Source: JAJXWB01 sp037044955 (GTDB lineage: Bacteria; Pseudomonadota; Alphaproteobacteria; Rhizobiales; Beijerinckiaceae). Taken from it: a stretch of 64,000 bases of DNA. The position numbers were made by a program, and so were the translations under genes. The stretch is from the NCBI GenBank assembly GCA_037044955.1, contig JBAOHX010000002.1, positions 1,488,001 through 1,552,000 on the forward strand. The letters run 5' to 3'. Positions 35,782 to 45,693 of the stretch are shown here, in pieces; positions within the stretch are counted from its first letter, which is position 1; every line of letters begins with the position of its first letter. The notes beneath the pieces were generated by a model. The model had not been told where the DNA came from and made no database searches. It was given only the letters and a program-made list of their open reading frames with translations.

Positions 35782-36970
35782 ATGCGCAAGCGCAATATCG
35801 CATTCGGAATCATCGGCGCGGCGCTGGTCGGGGGCGGCGGCTATTTCGCCAGCCTCGACAGGGAGACGCGCAGCCTGCTGCTGCATCTGCCGACCAATGC
35901 GGACGTTCTGATGTGGTCGCAGCCGCAGCGCGACGCCGCTTTTCGCGCGCTCGACCGCCTGCCGTTTCTCGCCAAGGCGCGGGAGGTCGCGCCCTCGGCC
36001 AGCCCCACGCCGCTGCCGCCGGGCAAGCCGCTGACCATTCCCGGCCTCGACGATTATCTCAAAACGCAGAACGCCGCCGCGGTAGTCATCCTTCAGGACG
36101 GCAAGGTGCGGCTCGAACGCTATGCGATGGATTTCGACGGCAAGGGGCGCTGGACCAGCTTTTCGGTCGCCAAGTCCTTCACCTCGACGCTGGTCGGCGC
36201 GGCGATTCAGGACGGTTTCATCAAGAGCCTCGAGGACAAGGTCAGCCAATATGTGACGGGGTTGCAAGGCTCGGCCTACGACGACGTGACCGTGCGCCAG
36301 CTCCTGACGATGAGTTCGGGCGTGAAATGGAACGAGGATTACGAGGACCCGAATTCCGACGTCTCGCAATTCAACAAGGCCAAGCCCGAACCCGGCCTCG
36401 ACGCCATCGTCAGCTACATGCGCAAGCTGCCGCGCGCCGCGAAGCCCGGCGAGAAGTGGAACTACAACACCGGCGAAACCAATCTCGTCGGCGTGCTGGT
36501 GACGTCCGCGACGAAAAAGCCGCTGTCGGAATATCTGGAGGAAAAGATCTGGAAGCCGGCGGGCATGGAGGCCAAGGCCACGTGGCTGTTGGCCAAGACC
36601 GGCCAGGAGATCGCCGGCTGCTGCATTCAGGCGGCGACGCGCGATTTTGCGCGTATGGGGCTGTTCGTGCTGGCCAATGGAGTCGGCGGCGGCAAGCAGA
36701 TCGTCCCGGCCGACTGGTTCGCGCAGGCGACAGTGAAGCAAATGGACATCGGCATTCCCGGCCGCGGCTACGGCTTCCAATGGTGGACTTACGACGACGG
36801 CTCCGTCGCCGCACGCGGCATTTTCGGACAGGGCATCTTCATCGACGCCGAAGCGCAAGCTGGTGATTGCGTCAAATTCCGACTGGACGCGCGCGAGCAA
36901 GGGACCGGAGCCCGCAGCGCGCGAGGAGTTTTATCGGCAGGTGCAGGCGCTGGTGGACAAGGGGGAGTGA
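35782..36970 (+). CDS. Serine beta-lactamase-fold hydrolase (apparent +1 frameshift)
   Basis: A protein of about 395 residues with an N-terminal hydrophobic anchor (residues 5-23) and a class C beta-lactamase/esterase domain. The catalytic SxxK is S128-V-A-K131 in TSFSVAKSFTS, and the Tyr motif region is WNYNTGETN (Y228). Its pattern (YVTGLQGSAYDDVTVRQLLTMSSGVKW) resembles 6-aminohexanoate-dimer hydrolase-like and EstB-like proteins more than antibiotic-degrading AmpC. One extra base near 36845-36849 shifts the last 40 residues; the corrected end reads PKRKLVIASNSDWTRASKG and stops at 36970. It is divergent from holC, and its end overlaps brnA. Confidence 0.8.
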
Positions 36971-37180
36971 GGGCGCCCTAACTCGGCCGCCTTGATTTGC
37001 TCGATGTCCTTTTCGAGCATTTCGTTGACCAGCCGGTCGAGCGAGGTTCCCCTCGCCGCCGCGCGGGCTGAGAGATATTCCTGCACATGCGGCTCGAGGT
37101 GGACAGGCGGCGCGCAGGACGGCGTCCTTACGGTAGAACTTTCCGCGTTCGCCTTTGGAAAAGTCGTACTCGTCCTTCAT
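36931..37180 (-). CDS. brnA: BrnA-like antitoxin (apparent +1 frameshift)
   Basis: The start is MKDEYDFSKGERGKFYRKDAVLR, the standard opening of BrnA antitoxins. One extra base near 37106-37114 breaks the frame. The rest then reads PPVHLEPHVQEYLSARAAARG and SLDRLVNEMLEKDIEQIK, which has the ribbon-helix-helix pattern. The corrected gene is about 82 residues, and its 3' end overlaps the convergent beta-lactamase-fold gene by 40 bases. The exact end is uncertain. Its ATG overlaps the brnT stop (ATGA), the usual toxin-first arrangement. If the frameshift were real the cell would lack a full antitoxin, so a sequence error is more likely. Confidence 0.75.
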
Positions 37181-37479
37181 GTCGATGGACTTTCGCGGTA
37201 CTGGCGTTGCTCACGCGATGTCGCGATCCTAGCCGATATTATGCGAATATAGACCTGATCGTCTCGTTCGTCGAACGTATGCACGACGACAAGCAGTCGT
37301 TCGCTGTTGGCGAGGCCGAGCGTGATCCAGCGCTCCTCGTTCCCGCTATGAGCTTCGTCGAAGATCGTGAGCGACAGCGGGTCTCGGAGGACCGTCATGG
37401 CCTCCTCGAAGCGAACGCCGTGTTTGGCGGCGTTGCTCCGGGCTTTTTCGGGATCCCAGTCGAAATCCAGGGATTGCAT
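37177..37479 (-). CDS. brnT: BrnT toxin
   Basis: A 100-residue RelE-fold ribonuclease toxin of the BrnT family: DFDWDPEKARSNAAKHGVRFEEA at the N-terminus, then DPLSLTIFDEAHSGNEERWITLG, and VVVHTFDERDDQVYIRIISARIATSREQRQY. These carry the conserved KxxxNxxKHGVSFEEA and ISARxATxxERxxY patterns. In BrnTA pairs the toxin cleaves RNA and the antitoxin represses the operon as a complex. It is coupled to brnA by a four-base overlap and lies 28 bases after pepA on the same strand. Confidence 0.9.
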   Translation of the reverse strand: MQSLDFDWDPEKARSNAAKHGVRFEEAMTVLRDPLSLTIFDEAHSGNEERWITLGLANSERLLVVVHTFDERDDQVYIRIISARIATSREQRQYRESPST

Positions 37480-37507
37480 GCTTCATCGGGCCTGATCGAC
37501 CGGACAC

Positions 37508-39044
37508 TCACCCCTCGTAATAATCCTTCACCAGCCGATCCAGCAGCCGCACGCCCCAGCCGGAGCCCCAGCTCTGGTTGATGTCGCTGGACGGCGAGCC
37601 CATGCCGGTGCCGGCGATGTCGAGATGCGCCCACGGGGTCTTCTCGACGTAGCGCTGCAGGAATTGCGCGGCGGTGATCGAGCCGCCGTAGCGGCCGCCG
37701 GTGTTCTTCATGTCGGCGAATTTGGAATCGATCATCTTGTCGTAGGCGGCCGCCAGCGGCAGGCGCCAGACCTTCTCGCCGGTGGCCTGTCCCGCGCGGC
37801 TCAGGCGGTCCGACAATTCGTCGTTGTTGGAGAACAGGCCGGCGTATTCCTGGCCGAGCGCCACCATGATCGCGCCGGTGAGCGTCGCCAGATCGACCAT
37901 GAACTTCGGCTTGTACTTGTCCTGCACGTACCAGAGCACGTCGGCCAGCACGAGGCGGCCTTCGGCGTCGGTGTTGATGATCTCGATCGTCTGGCCGGAC
38001 ATGGAGCGCACGATGTCGCCCGGCCGCTGCGCGCCGCCGTCGGGCATGTTCTCGACCAGCCCGATGGCGCCGAGCGCGTTGACCTTGGCCTTGCGCGAAG
38101 CCAGCGCGTGCATGAGGCCGACGACGCAGGCCGCGCCCGCCATGTCGCCCTTCATGTCCTCCATGCTGGCGGCGGGCTTGATCGAAATGCCGCCGGAATC
38201 GAAGCACACGCCCTTGCCGACGAAGGCGACGGGTTCGCCCGGCGCCGTCGCGCCGTTCCAGCGCATGATGACGACGCGGCTTTCGCGGGCCGAGCCCTGG
38301 CCGACGCCGAGCAGCGCGCCCATGCCGAGGTCGCTCATCGCCCGCCGGTCGAGGATTTCGACGGACACGCCGAGCTTCTCCAGCTCCTTCGCGCGATTGG
38401 CGAATTCCTCGGGGTAGAGGACGTTCGGCGGCTCGTTGACGAGATTGCGGGCGAGAACCACGCCCTCCGCCAGGCCGGCGCGCGGGCCGTGGGCGGCGCG
38501 GGCGGCGGCGGGATCGGCGACGCCGATGGTCAGCGCGGCGACGGCGTCCTTGTCCGAATCGTCTTTCTTTTTCGTGCGGTAGAGATCGAACTTGTAGGCG
38601 CGCAGCGCGGCGCCGAGCGCAAAATCGGCGGCGGCGCCGGCGCTCGGCCGCGCCCGGCGGCTCGAACAGGACGCCGACCCGCGTCGCGCCGTTCAGCTTG
38701 CCCATCGCCTGCCCGCCGAGAGCGACGAAATCGGTGGGATCGGGCGCCGATTCGTCGCCCTTGGGGGCGGCGCCGAGCACGACGAGACGATCCCAGCCGA
38801 GGCCGTGCGGGGCGAGAAGATCGAGGGCGGAGCCGGATTTTCCCTTGAACTTGGCCGCGCGCGCCGCGCGCTCGATCGCCGCGCTCGCCGGGGCGACGAG
38901 CCGCTGCGTCTGCGCGCCGAGGGCCGCATTCTCGCCGGCCAGCACGATCAGGGCGCTCGCCCCCTCCTCCGCGCCGCCCGCGGCGGGGCCGGCGGCGGCG
39001 ATGTCGGCGAAGGAAACGAATTCGACCGTGGGGGAAACTGGCAT
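37508..39044 (-). CDS. pepA: Leucyl aminopeptidase (apparent +1 frameshift)
   Basis: An M17 two-zinc aminopeptidase of about 511 residues that removes N-terminal amino acids. The N-terminal domain begins MPVSPTVEFVSFADIA. One extra base near 38636-38646, in a GCGCCGGCGCC context, breaks the frame after FEPPGAAE, and the sequence continues as AGAAADFALGAALRAYKF. The catalytic domain is intact: NLVNEPPNVLYPEEFA, GKGVCFDSGGISIKPA, MEDMKGDMAGAACV and the signature NTDAEGRLVLAD. It faces the lpt cluster divergently, an arrangement common in Rhizobiales. Confidence 0.94.
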
Positions 39045-39363
39045 CTGGCCCTCATGCGGGATTGGCTGCGGGATTGGCTGAACGCGGCGCGCGCGGCCCG
39101 CACTATATCGGCTCCGTCGCCGAGGCGGTCAATGCGCCGCGCCGCCCGGAAAAGGCCGCATCGACGTGCGACGTGGGTTACGCAGTGTCCTGGGCGCAAC
39201 GGGCGTTCGGGAAATGGTCCGGCGACGCCGGAAAGCGGCGGAAACGCTTGCCGTTTCCGAAGCCTAGCGGTACCCAAGTCGAGGCGGGAAGAAGGCGATT
39301 GACTGAAGCGATGAACAGGGCGGCGCACAGGGTCGACGCGGGATGGAACCGCGCGAGGCAGGC
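39045..39363. other. Divergent intergenic region between pepA and lptG
   Basis: A 319-base gap that should hold promoters for both pepA and lptG. A 12-base tandem duplication (GCGGGATTGGCT twice) lies at 39056-39079. I see no sign of an lptF gene or a remnant of one here. The open stretches in the region have no recognisable protein pattern. Confidence 0.6.
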
Positions 39364-40444
39364 ATGATCGGCCTGACCCTCGGCCGCTACCTGTCCGGCC
39401 GCTTCCTGCAGCAGATCCTCGTCGTCTTCCTGTCGATCAGCGCGCTGTCCTTCCTGATCGATTTCGTCGAGATGCTGCGCCGCTCGGCCGATTCTCATGT
39501 GGGCGCCGGTTTTGTCGCCTTCATGTCGTTCCTGCGCGTGCCCGTGGCGTCGGAGCAGATCCTGCCCTTCGCCGTCCTGTTCGGCACGATGGTCGCGTTC
39601 GTCAACCTCACGCGAAAGCTGGAGCTCGTGGTGGCGCGCGCCTCGGGCGTATCGGTCTGGGGCTTTCTCGTGCCGCCGCTGGCGATCGCGCTGCTGATCG
39701 GGCTCGCCTCGGTCTTTCTCTACAATCCGATGGCGGCGGCGATGAAGCAGCGCGCCGACGAGATGGAAATCGAAATGTTCGGGCGCACCGGCTCGGACAA
39801 GGACGCCGGCGTCTGGCTGCGCCAGCGCAGCGTCGACGGCCGGGCCACCATCAAGGCCGACAAGATTCTCGACAAGGGAACCCGGCTCGAGAAGGTGACC
39901 GTCTATCTCGACGATCCCTACGGCCATTTCGTGGAGCGAATCGACGCGCCCGGCGCCCTGCTCGTCCCCGGCGCCTGGAAGCTCGCCGACGCCACGATCG
40001 TGCGTCCGGGCGCCGAGGCCGAAAAGAGCGGCGTCTATTATCTGGCGACGGACATGAACGCAGACGACGTGCTGCGCAGCCTGATGTCGCCGGAACTCGG
40101 TGCCGTTCTGGCAATTGCCGGTGTTCCGCGACCGCGCCGAGGAGGCGGGCCTGGAGGGACGCACGTTCGCGCTGCGCTACCAGACCCTGCTGGCGCGGCC
40201 GCTGATGCTGATCGCCATGGTCCTCATCGCCGCGGCCTTTTCCTTAAGATTTTTCAGGTTTGGTGGCGTTGGCAAAATGGTTGCAGGTGGCGTAGCGGCC
40301 GGCTTCGTGCTTTACGTGGCCACGAAGATGGTCGGGGACATGGGCGATGCGGGGCTTCTGAGCCCTTCGATCGCCGCATGGTCGCCGGCGCTGGTCGGGA
40401 GTTTGTTGGGTGCGCTTGCGTTGTTGCATCAGGAGGACGGTTGA
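39364..40444 (+). CDS. lptG: LPS export permease LptG (apparent +1 frameshift)
   Basis: An inner-membrane permease of the LptB2FG lipopolysaccharide extractor, about 359 residues. It begins MIGLTLGRYLSGRFLQQIL and has SFLIDFVEMLRRSAD and ILPFAVLFGTMVAFVNLTRKLELVVARASGVS, the latter being the coupling-helix region. After the periplasmic jellyroll domain one extra G near 40098-40102 shifts the frame. The end reads VPFWQLPVFRDRAEEAGLEG and finishes LLHQEDG, an ending typical of alphaproteobacterial LptG. The stop overlaps the lptD start. The partner permease LptF is not at this locus. Confidence 0.88.
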
Positions 40445-43042
40445 TGGGGCGCGCACGCTGCCCTGTTGAGCGTTCGGCTGGCGTTCTGGCCATGTCCGCG
40501 ATCCTGCGTGCGGCGCGCGCGGGCGCGCTGGCGTTCGCCTGCCTGCTTGCGCCCACCCTCGCCCTCGCCGCGCCCCAGAAGCCGCAGCCGAAGCCCGAGA
40601 CCACGCAAAGCCCAGAGCGCCGATGCGCCGCGCATGGTCGTCGAGGCCAAGGAACTCGTCCAGGACGACAACAAGAACACCGTCACCGCGCGCGGCAACG
40701 TCCAGATCTACTACAAGGGCCGTACGCTCGAGGCCGATCAGGTCGTCTACGACCGCAAGACGACGCGGGTGCGCGCGGTCGGCCACGTCAGGCTGACCGA
40801 GGCGGACGGCCAGAAGATCTACGCCGAGGACATGGAGCTGACCGACGACCTCAAGCAGGGGTTCGTCGACAGCCTGCGCGTCGAGACGCCGCAGAACACC
40901 TACATGAGTTCGCCGCGCGCCGAGCGCTCGGGCGAGCAGACCAGCTTCGACTACGGCACCTATACCGCCTGCAAGCCTTGCGAGGATGCGACCGTGCCGC
41001 CGCTGTGGCGCGTGCGCGCCAAGCGCATCGTCCACGACGCCGACGAGAAGACGCTCTACTTCACCGACGCGACGCTGGAATTCTTCGGCCAGCCGATCGC
41101 CTGGCTGCCTTTCTTCACTACGCCCGATCCGACGGTGAAACGCCGTTCCGGCATCCTCGCGCCGCGCTACATGCCCTACAACACGTATCTCGGCGTCGGC
41201 GGCGGCGTGCCGATCTACTGGGCCGTCGCCCCGAACATCGATCTGACGTTCACGCCGTCTGTGCTCGCCAAGCAGGGCTTCCTCGGCGACCTCGAATGGA
41301 AGCACCGGCTGGAGAGCGGAACCTATTCGTTCCGCATCCAGGGCATCAGCCAGATGAACCCGTCGGCCTTCCCGACGCCGCCGCTGGGCGCCAGCGACCG
41401 ACGCCTGCGCGGCGCGGTCATGACCAACGGCGAGTTCGAGATCAACGACAAGTGGAAGTTCGGTTGGGACGGCACAATCCTGAGCGACCGCTACTTCTTC
41501 ACCAATTATTCGCTCAACAATCCGCTCTACGCGAACCCCTATTTCCGCGAGACGTCGTCGACCGCCTATCTGACCGGCAAGGGCGAGCGGAGCTGGTTCG
41601 ACGTGCGCGGCTATTACTTCCAGGGCCTGTCGCCGCGCGACTACCAGCCGCAACTGGCCGTCGCCGCGCCGATCCTCGACTACAACCGCGTCTTCCCGCT
41701 GCGGCCGAACATGTTCCCGCTCGGCGGCGAGGTCGAGCTCGACGCCAATTTCTCCTACACGACGGCGCAGGCCGCCCTCTACGAGTCGATCCAGCCGCGC
41801 ACTTTCGACAGCGTCTACGGCCTCTACAACGTCTGCCAGGTCTACTCGCCCTCGGTCATCCGCAACGCTTCGCAATGCCTGTTGCGCGGCGTCGGCGGCG
41901 ACTATGCGCGCGCGACCGCGCAGCTCTCGTGGAAGCGCAATTACATCGACCCGATCGGCCAGGTCTGGACGCCGTTCGCGTTCGCGCGGGCGAGCGGCAG
42001 CTACCTGAACTACGACCAGAGCCGCGTCTACGGCGTCTACAACACGGCGCTCTCGCCGCTGTTCAACGCCTCGCAGTCGAACTTCCTCGGCTCCGACAAC
42101 GTGCTGCGCGGCCAGTTCACGCCGGGCGTCGGCGTCGAATACCGCTATCCGCTGTTCGCGCGGCTCAACATCGGCACGGTGACCTTCGAGCCGATCGTGC
42201 AGATCGTGGCGCGACCGAACGTGATCGGCTCCAACTCGCTGGTGAACATCGACGCGCAGAGCCTCGTGTTCGACGACACGAACCTGTTCTCGTGGAACAA
42301 GTTCTCGGGCTACGACCGGTTCGAGACGGGCGTGCGCGCCAATTACGGCGGCCAGTTCACGCTCAACTTGAACAACGGCGGCTTCATCAACGTGATGGCG
42401 GGCCAGTCCTACCAGATCGCCGGCAAGAACAGCTACGCCCAGCCCGACGCCGCCAACGTCGGCCTCAGCTCCGGCCTCGACACGCGCCGTTCCGATTATG
42501 TGGGCCGCATCGCCTTCGCGCCGGCCAGCTTCCTGTCCTTCGTCGCCAAGGCGCGCTTCGACCAGGCGAACATGCACCTGCGCCGGCTCGACCTCGTGGC
42601 GGGGGCGACCTTCGGCCCGCTGACGACGACGATCCAGTACGCCAATTACTCGGCCCAGCCGCTGCTCGGCTTCGACGTGCGCCGTCAGGGCCTGTCGCTC
42701 GGCGCGCGCTACGACATCACCAAGAACTATTTCGTGAACGGCAACGTCCAGTTCGACATGTCGCGCTACCTCTACAACAACACGGCCGCGATCAACGGCG
42801 TGTGGGGCTATGCGCCGGTCATGTCGATTGCGGGCCTCGGCCTCGGCGCGGGCTATCAGGACGATTGCACGACGTTCACGATCAACTACACCTCGAACTA
42901 TCAGGTGAATTCCGCGACCGGCCTGCCCGGCCGCAACCAGACGCTGCTGATGACGCTGCAATTGCGCACGCTCGGCGAAGCGAAGGTCGGCGCAAACCTC
43001 GGCTTCACGGCGCTGAACGACGGCCTGAAGCAGTCGCAGTGA
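40444..43042 (+). CDS. lptD: LPS-assembly protein LptD (apparent +1 frameshift)
   Basis: The outer-membrane beta-barrel that inserts lipopolysaccharide, about 865 residues. The ATG at 40444 overlaps the lptG stop and has AGGAGG seven bases upstream; a second ATG at 40492 would give a more compact signal peptide (LAFACLLAPTLALA). One extra base near 40600-40606 breaks the frame right after the signal peptide. The mature protein has the N-terminal OstA domain (MVVEAKELVQDDNKNTVTARGNVQ and QVVYDRKTTRVRAVG), the LPFFTTPDPTVKRRSGILAPRY segment, and a long barrel rich in Tyr and Asn. It is essential where LPS is required, so the shift is probably an error. Confidence 0.92.
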
Positions 43043-44053
43043 GCGGCGGCCGCCTCCTCGCCCTGACGCAGGGCGACCCGTCCGGCATCGGCCCCGAAAT
43101 CGCGATCGCCGCCTACGAGGCTGCGCGCGCGGACGCCAGCCTGCCGCGCTTCGTCCTGCTGGCGGATGTCGACCTGATGCGATCGCGCGCACGAGAAATC
43201 GGCAGCGGCGTCGATATTGCGCCCTGCGTCGTCGACGATGCGCACGAGACTTTCGGGCGCGCGCTGCCGGTGCTGGCCCTGAACGCGCGCGCGATGGGCG
43301 AGCCGGGCAAGCCCGACGTCACCGATGCCGCCTCCACCATCGAGTTCGATCGAACGCGCGGTGGCGCTCGTGTTCGAGGGCAGCGTGGGCGCGGTCGTCA
43401 CCAATCCGATCGCGAAAGAGGTTCTCTATCGCGCGGGCTTCGCGCATCCCGGCCACACGGAATTTCTCGGCGCGCTGGCGGCGCAGCGCACGCGCACGAC
43501 GCAGCATCCCGTCATGATGCTGTGGGCGGAGGAGCTTGCGGTCGTGCCGGTGACGATCCATGTGCCGCTGCGGGAGGTTCCCGCGCGCCTCACCCGCGAC
43601 CTGATCGTCAACACGGCGCAGATCGTCGCGCGGGACTTGCGCGCGCGCTTCGGCGTCGCCGCGCCGCGGCTGGCGGTCTCCGGCCTCAATCCGCATGCAG
43701 GCGAAGGTGGGACGATCGGCCGCGAGGAGGTCGACGTCATCGCGCCGGCCATCGCGGAATTGAACGCTCTCGGGATCGCCGCGAAGGGCCCCTACCCCGC
43801 CGACACGCTCTTTCACGCTTTGGCGCGCGAAAAATACGATGCGGCGCTGTGCATGACGCACGACCAGGCGCTGATCCCGATCAAGACGCTGGCCTTCGAC
43901 CGCGCGGTCAACGTCACGCTCGGCCTGCCCTTCGTGCGCACCTCGCCCGACCACGGCGTGGCTTTCGACATCGCCGGCAAGGGCGTGGCGGACCCGACGA
44001 GCCTGATCGAAGCGCTGCGGCTTGCGGCGCGGCTGGCGCAATCGCCGGCATGA
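43039..44053 (+). CDS. pdxA: 4-hydroxythreonine-4-phosphate dehydrogenase (apparent +1 frameshift)
   Basis: PdxA oxidises 4-phosphohydroxy-threonine for pyridoxal phosphate synthesis. The start is probably the GTG at 43039, overlapping the lptD stop and giving LLALTQGDPSGIGPEIAIAA. One extra base near 43342-43348 shifts the frame after TIE. The sequence then reads SIERAVALVFEGSVGAVVTNPIAKE and has the metal-binding SGLNPHAGEGGTIGREE and MTHDQALIPIKTLAF, with the SPDHGVAFDIAGKG end. The corrected length is 337 residues. No surA gene separates it from lptD. Its stop overlaps the rsmA start. Confidence 0.92.
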
Positions 44054-44910
44054 CCGACGGCCTGCCTCCGTTGCGCGAAGTCGTCGCGCGCTTCGACATC
44101 GCGCCGAAGAAGGCGCTCGGCCAGAACTTCCTGTTCGACCTCAATCTCACGCGCCGGATCGCGCGCGCCGCGGGGCCGCTGCAAGACGCCACGATCATCG
44201 AGATCGGCCCCGGCCCCGGCGGCCTCACGCGCGCGCTGCTGGCGGAAGGCGCGGGCCAAGTCGTCGCCATCGAGCGCGATGCGCGCTGCCTCGCCGCGCT
44301 CGCGGAAATAGCGGCGCATTATCCTGGCCGCCTCGACGTGATCGAAGGCGATGCGCTCGAGATCGACATGCAGGCGCTTTGCGCGCGCTACGCAAGCGAA
44401 GGCCCCGTGCGCGTCTGCGCCAACCTGCCCTACAACATTTCGACCGTGCTGCTGACCAACTGGCTCGAAGCCGACATCTGGCCGCCGGCGTGGGACCGGC
44501 TCACGCTGATGTTCCAGCGCGAGGTCGCCGAACGCATCGTCGCGACGCCGGCCGAGCGCGCGGACTACGGGCGGCTCGCCGTGCTCTGCGGCTGGCGTAG
44601 CCAGGCGCGCATCCTGTTCGATGTCGCGCCCTCGGCCTTCACGCCGCCGCCGAAGGTCACGTCCTCTGTGGTTGAGTTGCGCCCGCGCGAGGCGCCAATG
44701 GATTGCGACAAGCGCGCGCTGCTCGCGATCACGCAGGCGGCGTTCGGACAGCGGCGCAAGATGCTGCGGCAATCGTTGAAGGGCGTCGCGCCGGGCGGCG
44801 ATGCGGAGGGATTGCTGTCGGCGGCTGGGATCGCGCCGACGAAGCGCGCCGAGGAAGTGGAAGTGGAAGGGTTTGTGGCATTGGCGCTCGCGCTTTCGCG
44901 ATCGCGCTGA
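44050..44910 (+). CDS. rsmA: 16S rRNA dimethyladenosine transferase
   Basis: RsmA (KsgA) dimethylates the two adjacent adenines near the 3' end of 16S rRNA as a late 30S maturation checkpoint. The 286 residues show PKKALGQNFLFDLNLTRRI, the AdoMet loop IEIGPGPGGLTRALL, the NLPYNIS catalytic motif and FTPPPKVTSSVVEL. Its ATG overlaps the pdxA stop (ATGA). It is the last gene of the lptG-lptD-pdxA-rsmA run and is followed by a family B repeat. Confidence 0.96.
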   Translation: MTDGLPPLREVVARFDIAPKKALGQNFLFDLNLTRRIARAAGPLQDATIIEIGPGPGGLTRALLAEGAGQVVAIERDARCLAALAEIAAHYPGRLDVIEGDALEIDMQALCARYASEGPVRVCANLPYNISTVLLTNWLEADIWPPAWDRLTLMFQREVAERIVATPAERADYGRLAVLCGWRSQARILFDVAPSAFTPPPKVTSSVVELRPREAPMDCDKRALLAITQAAFGQRRKMLRQSLKGVAPGGDAEGLLSAAGIAPTKRAEEVEVEGFVALALALSRSR

Positions 44911-44920
44911 CGGGACGGCG

Positions 44921-45020
44921 TGTCATTCCCGACGCGCGAAGCGCGATCGGGAATCCAGGCGTCGGCGCAGGCATGTTCTGGATCCCCGATCGACCGCTTC
45001 GCGGCCGTCGGGGATGACAT
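44921..45020. repeat. Palindromic repeat, family B
   Basis: TGTCATTCCCGACGCGCGAAG at the left and GTCGGGGATGACA at the right, between the convergent ends of rsmA and gmk, where it may serve as a two-way terminator. Confidence 0.85.
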
Positions 45021-45026
45021 TCTCAA

Positions 45027-45683
45027 TCACTCCGCCAGCAGCTTCGCCACGAACGCCTCCACGCCCGGCTGCCGCCGCGTCCGCCTCAGCCGTTCCGCGC
45101 GAAGGATTTGCAGCAGCTCCTCGTAGGTCTTCTGCAGGTCGTCGTTGACCAGCACGTAGTCGTACTGCGCCCAGCGGCGGATTTCGTTGCGGGCGTTTTC
45201 GAGACGCTTCTCGATGGTGGCGGCGGCGTCCTCGGCGCGGCGCTCGAGACGCGCGCGCAGTTCCTTCATCGAGGGCGGCAGGATGAAGATGGTGACGACG
45301 TCCGACTGCGCCTTCTCGCGCACCTGCTGGGCGCCCTGATAATCGATGTCGAAGAGAACGTCGCGGCCTTGCGACAGCACCGCTTCGACGGGGCCGCGCG
45401 GCGTGCCGTAGAAATTGCCGTGCACTTCCGCGCATTCCAGCAGGTCGCCGGCGTCGCGCATCCGCTCGAACTGCGCGCGCTGGATGAAGGAATAGTGGAT
45501 GCCGTCGACCTCGCTCGACCTTCTCGCGCGCGTCGTCACCGAAATGGACAGCGTGAGGTCGATGTCCTTGGCCTGCAGCAACATGCGCGTGAGCGTCGTC
45601 TTGCCCGCGCCGGACGGCGAGGACAGGATCAGCATGAGGCCGCGCCGCCTGAACTCGATGACGCCCGGTGTCGTGTCGCTCAT
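45027..45683 (-). CDS. gmk: Guanylate kinase
   Basis: Phosphorylates GMP to GDP. The 218 residues have the P-loop SSPSGAGKTT (residues 21-30), the GMP-binding SVTTRARRSSEVDGIHY and EVHGNFYGTPRGPVE segments, and the VLFDIDYQGAQQV Walker B-like strand. The N-terminus MSDTTPGVIEFRRRG is slightly extended, as in Rhizobiales. It follows yicC by ten bases on the same strand and ends the fab-mltG-yicC-gmk run. Confidence 0.96.
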   Translation of the reverse strand: MSDTTPGVIEFRRRGLMLILSSPSGAGKTTLTRMLLQAKDIDLTLSISVTTRARRSSEVDGIHYSFIQRAQFERMRDAGDLLECAEVHGNFYGTPRGPVEAVLSQGRDVLFDIDYQGAQQVREKAQSDVVTIFILPPSMKELRARLERRAEDAAATIEKRLENARNEIRRWAQYDYVLVNDDLQKTYEELLQILRAERLRRTRRQPGVEAFVAKLLAE

Positions 45684-45693
45684 AACGTAACGC

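Noticed and set aside
35782..36970. An AmpC antibiotic-resistance beta-lactamase
   Set aside because: SxxK is present, but the overall pattern and N-terminal anchor fit esterase or 6-aminohexanoate-dimer hydrolase relatives, and no ampR is adjacent.
39062..39367. A 101-residue protein in the pepA-lptG gap
   Set aside because: No recognisable pattern, no ribosome site and atypical composition; it lies in a region expected to hold divergent promoters.
40244..43192. A 982-residue minus-strand protein opposite lptD
   Set aside because: Arginine-rich antisense translation of lptD with no domain pattern; a product of high GC content.
39343..44910. A single 1855-residue fusion spanning lptG, lptD, pdxA and rsmA in one reading frame
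   Set aside because: The long frame exists only because inserted bases move each gene in and out of it. Its middle is not the LptD sequence, which is in another frame. Four separate genes with overlapping ends explain the data.
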